A stretch of DNA of 64,000 nt from Tanypteryx hageni (taxonomy: Eukaryota > Arthropoda > Insecta > Odonata > Petaluridae). Of the stretch, positions 1-10,190 are shown piece after piece. Below the pieces are notes generated by a model, which saw only the letters and a program-made list of their open reading frames with translations, was not told the origin of the DNA and searched no databases. Location: contig CM054113.1 in NCBI GenBank assembly GCA_028673005.1, positions 37,390,117 through 37,454,116 of the forward strand, given 5' to 3'. Numbering within the stretch: the first letter of the stretch is position 1; the number at the start of each line of letters is the position of its first letter. The translations under genes and the position numbers were made by a program.

Positions 1-2068
1 ATTTTTTAATGTTAATTAACAAAGGATATGTGTATAACTAGATTAAAATTCTCCTATTTTATCACTTAATTTCATCTAAATGACAGACAAAAATAAGGAA
101 GGTCCAAAACCAATTAGTTTGATTAGTTAAAAATAAAAAAACTATAAAAAGATAAAGTACGACGATGAACTAATAAAAAATTAGAAAACTTGATCAAGTT
201 GGAGTTAGTGTAATTTGCTCGCTTTGTCGATTATTTTTATTATGTGAAAGGAATTATATAGCGGTATCATAAAAGGCAAAAAAATAAAAATAAAAGTTAT
301 TTTCTCCAAACTTGTGATGATTAAGAGTGGTTTTTATCCCAGATAAAAGTTTTCTTTGAGTTTAGTTGACGAAAATTTTCTTTAATTGAACGATAAGTAC
401 CAGCATAATCTGTAGTTTGAATGGTATAGTAAGCGCAATTTGTATGGAGCCAAAAATCTCAGGCTGTGTATATCGCTATTGGGCCATTTTTACAGACCCA
501 AATTATTGCTTCAAGGTTATAAAAAAAGAGAAAGTTCCGATTCTCATTTTCTCGTATAAAGATTTCCTATGCGATACTTGCACAATTAACAAAAATCGAC
601 ATTAAAATATACGACAAATAAATTAATACGATTTTATCGACTTGTTTACAGAAGTAAAAGTCAATAATTTGTAATAACCCTGTGATATGAACGAGTATTC
701 TTCATCTTCATCGCGGTAATATCTATCATTTGTGGAAACGTAATTAACATAATTTTGTGTGTATATTTCTATAAGATGTTCATCAATTCGTGTCTATTGA
801 GATGAAAGTTCTCAAATGTAAGGCTCTCTCAGTGAATTGTGCCAAGAGTTTCAGAAAATATGAAAAATAAGAAATTATTTACAAACCAATAATTTGTACA
901 CCTTTGAGCCATGTCAAATTCGTCGATGACTTTCGAACCGCTCTGCTAAAGACACTTATATTTGCTTACTTCTCTCTTTGTCAAATACATATTTTCGGAA
1001 GTAAATTAAGATTTAAAAAATAGTTTTAAAATTTGAAACTTGAAATTGTTTATAATATTATGTAATATATAATATTATTATACTAATAGATAAAAGGCTA
1101 ATCTGTGTGTGTGTCGGAACATTATAAGGAGTTTAATGGGAGAATGATAAAACCGCTTACAACTTGAAAACTTTTCGATCTCTTGCGATCCAACTTTCAG
1201 GAATTACCGGGCAAAGACACTTTTAGAATTAAGCTGTTCGTCATCTATAGTGAAATCATGGTATTGACTCCAGGAGCCTATCTTTTGTCCTTTAAATAGA
1301 ATGGGAAGAGCTGAAACGTAGCGTGCAAGCCTTTTTTTCGTTAACATTTGAGATTACTTAGAATCTTGATAAAAACTCGGAATTTGAACCCGAAAACGTC
1401 TAAAAGAATTAACTTTTATTTTCCAATCGTCGAAATTCGAGTAATCTTCCAATTAATCAAAAAATGTATTTTAGACGCGACAATTTTACGTTTTCTCGAG
1501 CAAAAACTTTCGTCCTCAAGAGCAACTGCATTGTTGCCAACCACGAAATTATGTGAACCACATTGGATGCACGTTATTACTCTTTTCTAGAGTGCAACTA
1601 GGGTTTTGTTTATTTACATTTAATACATTGTTTCCGACATCACGAAAAATAAAATTGGATTTTGTTATAGAATAGTTTTAACTGTGTATCTAAATAGCTA
1701 GTATGTGACGTGAATTTCTGAGTTGTGAAAATTGAAACTGGAATGACCGAAAGGATTGCTTTGTTTGCACCGCAATATTTAAGCGATCTAATAGTGTTTA
1801 ATCTAATTTGTACCGTATTGTTACTCTAGTCATAAGGGTATATGCACCAAATTGGATTTAGGTGTGTGATAGCGTTACATGTTTATATAAATAACTAATA
1901 TGTGGCATAAAATGCTATTTTTTGAGTCTTGGCAATGTATTTGTTTGTTGTTTAGACGCGCGTCGACAAGATAGTTATTAACGTAAGTTGCAACGAAGGA
2001 AAATTGATATATTTGCATTTGAATTTTAAAAATACAGAATATTTTTATTACAAATTATTATTATTTTA
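1..2068. other. AT-rich non-coding stretch with a decayed repeat
   Basis: No convincing gene is visible; the short open frames at 417-605 and 1348-1590 have no recognisable motif. At about 1080-1290 there is a degraded copy of a dispersed repeat. It has a short GT run, a stretch resembling the 'cgatttc' segment seen near 5940 and 6980, and a 'gactccagga' segment that also occurs near 6030. The rest shows nothing I can name. Confidence 0.5.
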
Positions 2069-2069
2069 C

Positions 2070-2330
2070 TAGCGTAATTGCCCGTCAAATATGACGTGTA
2101 TGCGCAGATTGTGTATTAAAATTAAGGTACTTCCTATTCTTCCTCCCTTTCTCTCTGCCTCCCTTCTATTCTCTTCCCTTCCTCTCCCCCTATTCTCCCT
2201 CCCTCCTATTCTCCCTCTCTCCCTCATATTTTCCCTCTCCCTCCTATTCTTCACACTCACTTCTTCCCATCCTCCCTCCCATTCTCCTCCCTTTCTACCT
2301 CACATTCTTCTTCTCGTTCTCTAAAAAATA
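2070..2330 (+). repeat. Dispersed repeat head followed by CT-rich tract
   Basis: The segment 2073-2105 (an 'actagcgtaattgcccg' type start) recurs almost unchanged at 5622-5658 and more loosely at 18554-18590. Here and at 18554 it is followed by a long pyrimidine tract (2140-2325), so the CT tract seems to be part of the repeat's structure. Both strands are open through the tract, but the translations are only Ser/Leu/Pro or Arg/Glu low complexity and are not genes. Confidence 0.55.
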
Positions 2331-2464
2331 AGCTATCTCTCAGCATGGTATACATAGATACAAATCTTACATGCAAAAATAATATTTATTTGTTAAACAT
2401 TACGCTAGGCAACTTTAGCAGGCCAAAATTATTTTAACTCTCTGGAACATACTATAATGTGAAT

Positions 2465-4187
2465 TATATATTTTTAAAGTGTTGGAAAAAGTATTTTGAA
2501 GAGTTGTATGGAAATGTTGTGAATGGGCCAAAAAATCCGAGTGAATCTGTTGGAGTGAATATTAATGAATATGAGGGGATTAGTAAGAACGAGGTAGTCA
2601 AAGCAGTGAATATGTTGAAAAATGTAAAAGCTGCAGGTGTGGATGGCATAACGGGAGAGCTGTTGAAGTATGGAGGTGATTTGCTTATGTGTTGGATGCG
2701 GGGTCTGTGCAATCTGTGTGCAAGGAGTTCGAGAGTGCCTGCTGAATGGAAGGATGGTGTAATTGTACCGTTCTACAAGGGTAAGGGAGATAGGACTGAA
2801 TGTAAGAATTATAGAGCGATTAGTTTGCTGAGTATACCTGGAAAGGTGTATGGGAAAGTTTTGATTGAAAGAGTATAAAAGGTAACTATGGATAAAATGT
2901 GGGGAGTGCAATGTGGCTACATGCCTGGAAGGGGTTGCACCGACCAAATATTTGCCCTACAGCAAGTGGTTGAGAAGTGCATGGATGTAAGAAAGAAAAT
3001 GTACTGTGCATTTGTTGATCTAGAGAAAGCATATGACAGAGTGAATCGTAATGAATTGTGGAATGTTCTGAGCGAGTATGGAGTGAATGGTTGGTTGCTG
3101 AATGCTATAAAGGTAGTGTATACTGGAAGTAGGGCATGTGTAAGGGTGAATGGCATGATGAGTGATTGGTTTAGAGTTGAGCAAGGTGTACGACAAGGAT
3201 GTGTCATGTCCCCTTGGTTATTTAATGTGTTCATGGATAAATGTGTGAGACAGGCATGTATGGATATGGTGGGTGTTAAGGTTGGTGGAGAAAATGTTCG
3301 TGTACTTTTGTATGCTGATGATGCTGTGTTAATGGCTGAGAACCCAGGAGAATTGCAGAGAATGTTAGATAGCCTGCATGATACGACAGTGAGAATGAAC
3401 TTAAGGATAAATGTGGCCAAATCCAACGTAGTTGTGTTCGATCGGGAGAATGAGGTTGAGCGACTGTCAATTTAGCATAAATGGTGGAACGATTGAGGTA
3501 GTGGATGAATTTGTATACCTTGGTAGAATGTTCAGTAAAAATGGTAGAGTAGATGGGGAAATCAAAAGCAGAGTGAATGCTGGTAGAAAGGTGGCAGGGA
3601 GTGTGGTCGACTGCAAAGAATGAATGGTTGTCAAAAGAAGCGAAAATGTCTGTATACAAGAGTGTTTTAATGCCTACCTTGCTGTTTGGCAGTGAAACAT
3701 GGGTGTGTCAGGAGAAGCATAAAAGTAGTTTGAATGCGGTTGGGATGGGATACATGAGAAGAGTTTGTGGAAAATCTAGGAGGGACAAAGTAAGGAATAA
3801 TTGGGTGATGAACGAATGTGGTATGAAAGCTAGTGTGACAGATTTGTATGAGAGAGGTCTGCTGAGGTGGTTCGGGTATGTAGAAAGAATGGAGGAGAGT
3901 AGAATCACCAAGCAAATATATGAAGGAAGAGTGAATGGCGAGAGAGGGAGAGGCAGACCGTGCAAGACTTGGTTGGATGTGGTTAGTGAGACTCTGAGAA
4001 AAAGGGACGTGAAAAGTATGAGGAATAAAAGGAAATGTGTGACTCAGTGTATGAGTGTAAGTGAAGCAAAAGAAGTGTGCAAGGATAGAAGTGTGTGGAG
4101 GAAGCATGTGGTGATGGGTTGGTAATTGGCAGACATATGGCATGGCTTACCCCGCAAGGGAAAGCGTCAAGGTGTGTTGTTGTTGTT
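2465..4187 (+). pseudogene. 5'-truncated non-LTR retrotransposon, reverse transcriptase and C-terminal domain
   Basis: This encodes the RT part of a LINE ORF2, the enzyme that copies element RNA into DNA at the target site. RT blocks are seen in order: the 'GVDGITGELLK' block, 'KNYRAISLL', 'GYMPGRGCTDQIFAL', 'AFVDLEKAYDRVN', 'QGVRQGCVMSP' and the catalytic 'YADDA' near 3311-3325. A C-terminal region typical of such elements follows ('LRWFGYVERM', 'GRGRPCKTWLD'). The frame opens at 2459; similarity starts around 2475, so endonuclease and ORF1 are missing. Breaks: an in-frame TAA at 2876, a frameshift near 3460 and another near 3610; the last frame stops at 4125. The 3' tail (4126-4187) ends in TGT/TTG repeats, as in RTE-like elements. 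The clade (RTE, CR1-like or other) is not resolved. It cannot make a working protein. Confidence 0.9.
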
Positions 4188-4820
4188 TAAATTTAAGTCT
4201 ACATAAAATATTGTTTCATTAAATTAAAATTTATAAATTTTATTTGGAAGAAGTGCAATAGATTATTCTCTCAAAATAGCACCACAAACGGACATTACTT
4301 TCTGAAATTACCATGTCAACCCTAAATAAACAAATTCTGATTAGCTCATATTAATTTCTGCCAAATTTCAATTTTCTTTCTACATCCTTGATCGAGTCAT
4401 TCGCGTTTTAATAACCTTTCACTCAGATCAACGGACGGACAAAATTTTTGTGATTCTTTGATTCTTTTTAACGTCTTTCTTTTCCTATTTCCCAAACCGT
4501 CCTCAAGTCCTCCATTCTACCTAACGCCCGTAACCTATTACCCAATCCTTCACTCTACAAATATTTTACATGCTCGATTTGTTTATTAAAACCCCCAGCA
4601 GTTCATCAGAATTCCATATAGTTTCTATTTCAATAATAATGGATTTAGCTCATTATTACGATTTTTAATTTAAAAAACTAATATTTCAGCTCTTTAGGTA
4701 TTTCTTCTCGTAAATAACGCAACGAATGTTGTTTACATTGATTTATATGAAAATCATTTCCTGCTCCTTCCGTCATTCTCTCCTTCTCGTATTAAAAGCC
4801 TTCAAAGCACGCGTAAACCT
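4188..4820. other. AT-rich interval, no gene seen
   Basis: No open frame or motif stands out. A short 'caacggacggac' run near 4430 resembles GACAGAC-type runs at 5525, 10095, 15300, 16500 and 23650, which probably mark old dispersed repeats. Confidence 0.4.
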
Positions 4821-5125
4821 ATAAGGATTGATAAAACAATAAAATTTCGAGGTTTAACAATGTAATTGGTAGGCAAGGCAACATCTCGTTAAAATGGCAA
4901 AATTTCTCCAAAATATTTGAATTAAACGTTTAACATGAAATATTTAGAACTGTAGGCGAAAAACGTTGAAAAATAAGAAACCTTATAATTTTTTCTTTAA
5001 AATGGTCCAGATCTAAAGGTCGTGGGCAAGAAAGTATCCAGGAAGAGGGGAGGGGGATCCGAACCCCCCCTCTGTGTACAGACGTTTGTGTTATCTGCGA
5101 TAACCACGCTACAAACTTGCTACAT
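4821..5125 (-). repeat. SINE-like retroposon copy (family A)
   Basis: Read on the minus strand, a tRNA-like head lies at about 5047-5125, with an A-box-like 'tagcgtggtta' and a B-box-like 'ggttcggatcc'. A body follows that matches the 46192-46620 copy through 'tggaccattttaaa' and 'gttaaacctcgaaa' segments. The plus-strand piece 'gaggtttaacaatg' near 4849 recurs at 16082 and, inverted, near 46590. Other fragments lie at 5325-5415, 15425-15530, 16056-16140, 45760-45920 and 46750-47020. Identity is too low to define exact ends. Confidence 0.5.
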
Positions 5126-5324
5126 TGTCTCTTGCTACGCTGCCACTTGCTGCGTTGAGTTATGAGAATTAAAAACGTTATAAAAGTTTATATTATTTGA
5201 ATAGGAGTTTTATATAATCAATTGCTGGAAATTGGTTTTCGGCCTCAGACCACCCCCGAAGTAAATTTCTGGCTACGTGCATGGTCCTGGGTCAGTGTGT
5301 TCTAATTTGAGTCTTAAAAAGAAG

Positions 5325-5415
5325 AAAAGCCTGGACGTCAAAAAGTCGTGTTACGTTTTATCATAAGCGGAATGCAAATCATCCCCTGGAGCCGAACCCT
5401 GGAGGTTTCTCGTAA
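5325..5415 (-). repeat. SINE family A fragment
   Basis: On the minus strand this matches the segment just after the B-box-like region of the 46192-46620 copy: 'ctggggtcgaaccc' there corresponds to 'ctggagccgaaccctgg' here on the plus strand. The 'gcctg..gacgtcaaaaagtc' stretch also aligns. It is only a fragment. Confidence 0.4.
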
Positions 5416-5621
5416 AATTTTCTTCGTCGCAGCATCTTCATATCTGAATAGATTATCTTTGCCAAATTTCAAGTTTATATCTGCATATTTGATCGAGGTA
5501 TTCGCGTTTTAAGAGCGTGACATGGACCAACGGACCAACCAACCAACATAGCCTTTTATTAAAGGGGAGATTCATGTTTCAGTTTTAAAATAACTCTGAT
5601 TTGAAATATTTATTTAATTGC

Positions 5622-6080
5622 TGGTGTAATTGCCCGCCAAATATGACGGGTATGCATGAATTAGGCATGAACTAAAATAAAATTTGAATTAAAAAATTAA
5701 TTAACAAACTTTTATATGCAATAAAAGGTAAACAAAAGTAAAATTCTCATAATTGAATGTTTTGGGAGAATAAAAGTTGTGGCAGAGAAATATTATTGAA
5801 GATTATTCGTTAAACATTACCTTACGCAACTTTAAGTGTGAAAATCTATTTTTGCTTAATGGAACATTCAGTTATGTGGATTTTAGAGTTTTTAGTGTCT
5901 GATTCTTTGTGCTCAACTCTTAAATCTCGAGAACGGTTTATACGATTTCCACCATTTTTTCGCAATACACTGGCATCTACCTTGTGGTTCTTTTAGACGT
6001 CTTCGTCTATTATAAGATTATAGATTTGATTCCAGGAGAGTCAAAAGCGGCGACAGGCGAGTTAACATGGTAGCTCTTTC
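5622..6080. repeat. Second copy of the 'actagc...cccg' repeat plus decayed downstream body
   Basis: Positions 5622-5658 match 2073-2105. A later segment, about 5805-5880 ('gttaaacattacc', 'gcaacttta', 'ggaacat'), matches 2393-2455, just upstream of the LINE. This suggests the LINE at 2465 was inserted into, or belongs next to, a copy of this repeat. Positions 5925-6075 match 6955-7110 ('cgagaacggt', 'tttttcgcaata', 'cgtctat.ata'). Confidence 0.5.
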
Positions 6081-6244
6081 TCTCCTTGTTAAAGTACTGA
6101 AAATTCACTTTTTTCTTGTTCTAGTTCTCTTAAAGAAATAAACTGTTCTTTCATGCATAGAAACGTCCAAATCCCGTGTTCGGGATTCTAAGTAATTTTG
6201 ACATTCAAATGAATTGGAACAATTTTTGAAACGAGAAAAAAGTC

Positions 6245-6316
6245 TGCTATGACCGGGAATTGAACCCGGGTCTTCCACTTGCCGGGCGGATATTTTACCC
6301 CTGGACTATCGTAGCA
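6245..6316 (-). tRNA. tRNA-like gene, copy 1 (probable tRNA-derived repeat or pseudo-tRNA)
   Basis: On the minus strand the 72-nt segment folds as a cloverleaf. Its acceptor arms are TGCTACG/CATAGCA with one C-A mismatch. It has an A box TAGTCCAGGGG, an anticodon stem TCCGC/GTGGA, a T arm CCCGG/CCGGG, and a B box GGTTCAATTCC. A T6 run at 6236-6241 just downstream could end Pol III transcription. The anticodon loop reads CCGGCAA, giving GGC at the anticodon positions but C instead of the near-universal U before it. GGC alanine tRNAs are not normal in animals. The body otherwise resembles glycine tRNAs. It is more likely a tRNA-derived mobile unit than a decoding tRNA. Confidence 0.55.
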
Positions 6317-6553
6317 GAACATTTTCTCTCGTTTCTGAACACGGATGTTTTCCTTTGTGGGACGGGAACTAGCCAAGCTAATATCAAACTGCCCCGACAG
6401 ATGTCCTCAAAGAGGATCGTCGAAAGAAACTCCTTCCTCTCAAATGGTGAGATTGCCAAACATGAAATTGATGGAATGATATGATCCGAAGATCCTATGC
6501 AGACAGGCATAAGCTGTGAAAGTTGGAACAATTTTTGAAACGAGAAAAAAGTC

Positions 6554-6625
6554 TGCTATGACCGGGAATTGAACCCGGGTCTTCCACTTGCCGGGCGGAT
6601 ATTCTACCCCTGGACTATCGTAGCA
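6554..6625 (-). tRNA. tRNA-like gene, copy 2
   Basis: This is identical to copy 1 except for one base in the D-arm region (GTAGAAT instead of GTAAAAT). The C at this plus-strand position, which gives GTAGAAT, is closer to ordinary tRNA sequence, so copy 2 may be nearer the ancestral form. The same A and B boxes, odd anticodon loop and downstream T6 run are present. Confidence 0.55.
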
Positions 6626-6899
6626 GAACATTTTCTCTCGTTTCTGAACACGGATGTTTTCCTTTGTGGGACGGGAACTAGCCAAGCTAATATCAAACTG
6701 CCCCGACAGATGTCCTCAAAGAGGATCGTCGAAAGAAACTCCTTCCTCTCAAATGGTGAGATTGCCAAACATGAAATTGATGGAATGATATGATCCGAAG
6801 ATCCTATGCAGACAGGCATAAGCTGTGAAAGTTGGAACAATTTTTGAAAATATAGCATATCATTCAAATGAATGATATGCTACACTCATAGCCGTGTTA

Positions 6900-7680
6900 A
6901 TTAAATAGAGAAAATAAACGCTCCTGGAACATGATTTCTCCCTTTTTCTGACGAGCTGAATTAGTCGAGAACGGTAAATCCAATTTCGACGATTTTTTCG
7001 CAATACCCTGGATTTTAACTTACATTTCTTTGGCAGATCATCGTCTATCATAGGATAATGGACTCGGTTCAAGGAGAATGAGAAAATAAACTATCGCGAC
7101 AGATCAATTTCGCCGCATTTGAAATTCCAACGCTTTTATAAGAGGAATAGTTAAACGTTACGTATACTCAATATGTTTGTGTTTTTGCTAGTACACAGCT
7201 ACCATTAAATAGTTTCTTATGCATCACATTGCTCGTATCTATACTTACCCTGTGTATGTATTTTCCTTTCGTCGTTTGTTCTTTTTAAAGGTTTTGCTGT
7301 GTGTAATATTTTATATGCGTATCAAAAATACTCCAAATTGACTGTTCTACTAAACTTTGGATATGCTAAATAAAAAAAAACAATAGATTTCAGTAAATAA
7401 AAAAATGAATATTTCAAAAATGTTGAATATTATTAATTAAGCTAAAAAATACTTTCTCGTATAAATGTGGATTTTCAGTGCTTCTACCATCAGAATTCGG
7501 ACGGTGCTTATAAATGTTATCGCTGTAGCGAAATTTTCTTTATTAGGGCATTCGTTATAACGATACTTTAGTGTATGAGCTTTTGTCTCGTATTGGGTAT
7601 TCGAACCAATCCACCTCTAATAGGGAAATTATATTCTCCGAATAGTAGGTACTAAAATCAGTTTGATTCAACAGTGTTTA
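6900..7680. other. Decayed repeat then AT-rich interval
   Basis: Positions 6955-7110 are a diverged copy of 5925-6075. From 7111 to about 7680 I see no gene; short frames are without motifs. Confidence 0.4.
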
Positions 7681-7699
7681 TCCTACACATACCCAATAT

Positions 7700-8230
7700 T
7701 GTGCTCGCTTCATGCATCTATCTGCCTCCGTGGGCGAGCTCGTGGGCGGCCATTCTTCGTCATGACACACGAGGCCTCCCTTCTCGTAATTATGGCGACG
7801 CTCTTGCGTTCGACTCGGTCGCTTTTTCACCGGCTAACGATGGCTCGTCGCCGATTGTCACACTCGTAACCGTGAAGGTGTACGGTTGCACCGCAGGATT
7901 GGTTTGTTAGTCCAGCCCCTGCGGAGTCCATCGCAAGCGGAGGACGGATGGAACTGATGGATTGCTGGGCGGCGAGGGAGCGGTAGGTTGCGGTGTCGGG
8001 AGATTGTGGTGTAGGTAGGATGAGATAGTGGCGGGTACGGTAGCTGGGCCGTAGTAGAGGATTGTATAGTGGTTCGTGTGCCTGGAGGGTAGAAGAAGGT
8101 GAGAGCGGAGGGAAGTGAGAGAGCGAAAAGTTGATGGAGCGGAAGCCTGATGGACCGGGAGGATTTTAGTAGGGGTGGCGAAGAGATTTTCCGAACAGTG
8201 CAAAGTTAACGTGGGCGTTGTCCCGTTCCT
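7700..8230. other. GC- and CpG-rich island
   Basis: This roughly 500-bp stretch has many CG dinucleotides and contrasts sharply with the AT-rich flanks. Overlapping frames at 7663-7869 and 7674-7910 (plus) and 7907-8203 (minus) are open, but none shows a domain I recognise. It could be a promoter or first exon of a host gene, or an inserted GC-rich repeat. No TATA box, splice pattern or family match decides this. Confidence 0.35.
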
Positions 8231-9140
8231 TCATCCCTTTTTGTTTCTTCCAACTTTCCAGAAAACTTTTTCTCGATTAACTTTATCATCCAGAATTTTA
8301 CATTATTTAGTTATTTACTTCACTAAATGAAACGTGCATTACGGCGATGTTAACGCTTTCACTTCCTTCGTCGGTGAAGTGTTTGTTCATTTTTTTTGTT
8401 GCTTCCTTTGAAGCCTTAAAAAAAATATATTCTCCATTTTGGGGCAGTTATGGAACTCATTGATGGAATTTTCTTCCATATTTTATGGTGGTAGACTGGT
8501 CCTTACTTTTAATTTTTTTAAACTAACTTATGCTTATTTATCCTCAGGTGTCTGGTTAATGAACCGGATTAATTATGTTTTTAAGTCTCAGTTAGTTTTT
8601 TGTACATAGTACATATGGAAATAAATAGCACTTCAGTACTTTAACAGCGTAACTTATCATTAATAAATGGCGACGAATATACTGTAAAATCAGTGTTGGA
8701 ATTAGTTGAGGATTAATTGTTTGTAAATGCTATGCTGTCATCTAGCCTCTGTCTAAGGGAAAACGTACAAACGAAGGTAATTTATAACAAGGACAGTGGC
8801 ATTTGCAGTATTATAACAACATAGGATTGATCATAATATGTCTGTGTATAGACTAAATCTCTTCATGTCAATAAAGTACATAAAGCTTCGGTATTTATCC
8901 AAGAATTTTAGCGTTACATGCTAATTTCCAACCACTGACTCAAAGATTTAGTATTGGTGGTAGTTGCACTCGAGGAATTAAATGGGAGGTTTTAAATTAT
9001 ACAGAAGTTTCTGAAAATGCAGACAGAAGTATTTTCATAATACCTTTCGTACATCAGAAGATATTTTAAAATAGAAATTTCTCTGGACATGTTTTATTAG
9101 GCTGGAAATTCGCACATAATCCTACGACCGAATATTTGTT
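8231..9140. other. AT-rich interval, nothing recognised
   Basis: There are no long open frames, tRNA-like segments or clear repeats. Confidence 0.4.
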
Positions 9141-9214
9141 GTCTGTTGCATATTGGAACAATATGTCTGCATAGGATCTTCGGATCATATCATTCCATCA
9201 ATGTCTGTTGCATA
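9141..9214 (-). repeat. Short retroposed fragment of the 309-bp unit with 12-bp target duplication
   Basis: Positions 9164-9202 are the exact reverse complement of part of the 309-bp unit (plus-strand 'gatggaatgatatgatccga' region). The inserted piece 9153-9202 begins 'ttggaacaat', the same ten bases that begin each unit at 6214 and 6523. It is flanked by direct copies of GTCTGTTGCATA at 9141-9152 and 9203-9214. This shows the unit family moves and leaves variable target duplications of 12-13 bp. Confidence 0.7.
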
Positions 9215-9478
9215 AATAAAGATATTATATTAGAGCCAATGCTTTATAGTCAACTTTATTCATATTTCAGTTGGAATTAGGTCACCGTTGGCAATCCTTA
9301 TTCTATTTATTTATTCCATGGGCTCAACATACGATGAAAAACCATAAACGTATTTTTATAGGCACCTTTAAATAAAGAATTATTTATTTTTGCTACAATT
9401 AATCGTCATTATCCGTTTTATCGAGCGTAGCAATCATTTCTCAGCGATTCGCCATTATCATTGTTAATCGTCGGTCTT

Positions 9479-9600
9479 AATAGAGGGATGGTGTCTGGCT
9501 CCTAATGTTGAGGTCATGGGTTCGACCGTGAGTATAGTTGTAGTGTTCATCCTTGTTATTGTCATAACACTAATTGTAAAAGGCTGCTAACGGGTCTTAT
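9479..9600 (+). repeat. tRNA-like SINE head (possible)
   Basis: The segment 'gaggtcatgggttcgaccg' has a B-box-like core (ggttcgacc) preceded by 'ggtgtctggctcctaatg'. It resembles the head of a tRNA-derived retroposon. No paired acceptor ends are visible, and only one copy of this version is in the window. Confidence 0.3.
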
Positions 9601-10190
9601 GAGATATTTAAAATTAATATCCTTTGCAGGATCTCTTTAACGCCCCTCAACCAATTCCCTACGATACATTTGTATATGAAAGTTTTTAAACACTTTTTTA
9701 TATCGATGAAAAACAAATCTTTGCCAATAGAAGCTTTGCTCGGAGGTTTTAAACATTGATGCAGCCGCAGAAGAGTGACAATATGTACACTTTTTGTAAT
9801 ATATGTCCCGTCGCACACAAAGCGAGTCCGTCTTTCAATGAGATTCGTTTGAGAATGGTGCGGGAGTGTGGTCGAGATTACTGGATCATAACGCACTCCC
9901 CCGGTGTGCATCCCTTTGTGGCTCAGTTTTGGTGCTGGGCTCAGTGCGAAATGTTTTTTTCTCCTGATAATGTTGATCTTGAAATTATTTAACTTAAAAT
10001 TTTCCGAGGAATTTTAATCGATCGCGTCTAAAGATATCTTGCTTTGGAGCCATATCCTTTTCAGCGGCTTTTATAAAAAAACGTTTATGTATTCGGTTTG
10101 TCCGCCCGTCTGTCCGGGCAATATTTCTGGAGAAGCCAAATTTTCAGGAATGATTGGTCTATATGAGAGCTAGACACGATAAAAATTTGG
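9601..10190. other. Interval without recognised gene
   Basis: Opposed open frames at 9597-9911 (minus) and 9756-9992 (plus) cover the same bases and neither shows a known motif. A 'gtccgcccgtctgtccg' run near 10100 resembles other dispersed repeat remnants in the window. Confidence 0.35.

Larger units (their letters stand above)
6202..6873. repeat. Tandem dimer of a 309-bp unit flanked by a 13-bp target duplication
   Basis: Unit 1 runs 6214-6522 and unit 2 runs 6523-6831. They are nearly identical; one T/C difference falls inside the tRNA-like part. A third partial unit (6832-6849) follows. The array is bracketed by a perfect 13-bp direct repeat, CATTCAAATGAAT, at 6202-6214 and 6861-6873, as expected of a retroposed insertion made by LINE machinery. 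Each unit has a tRNA-like gene on the minus strand. The matching open frames on both strands (for example 6260-6484 and 6569-6793) only reflect the duplication and are not taken as coding. Confidence 0.75.

Noticed and set aside
2474..3426. Long minus-strand frames opposite the LINE
   Set aside because: Shadows of the plus-strand reverse transcriptase, whose motifs are unmistakable.
6188..6867. Repeated open frames on both strands (60-87 codons)
   Set aside because: Identical proteins arise only because the 309-bp unit is duplicated; they run across the tRNA-like gene and have no domain.
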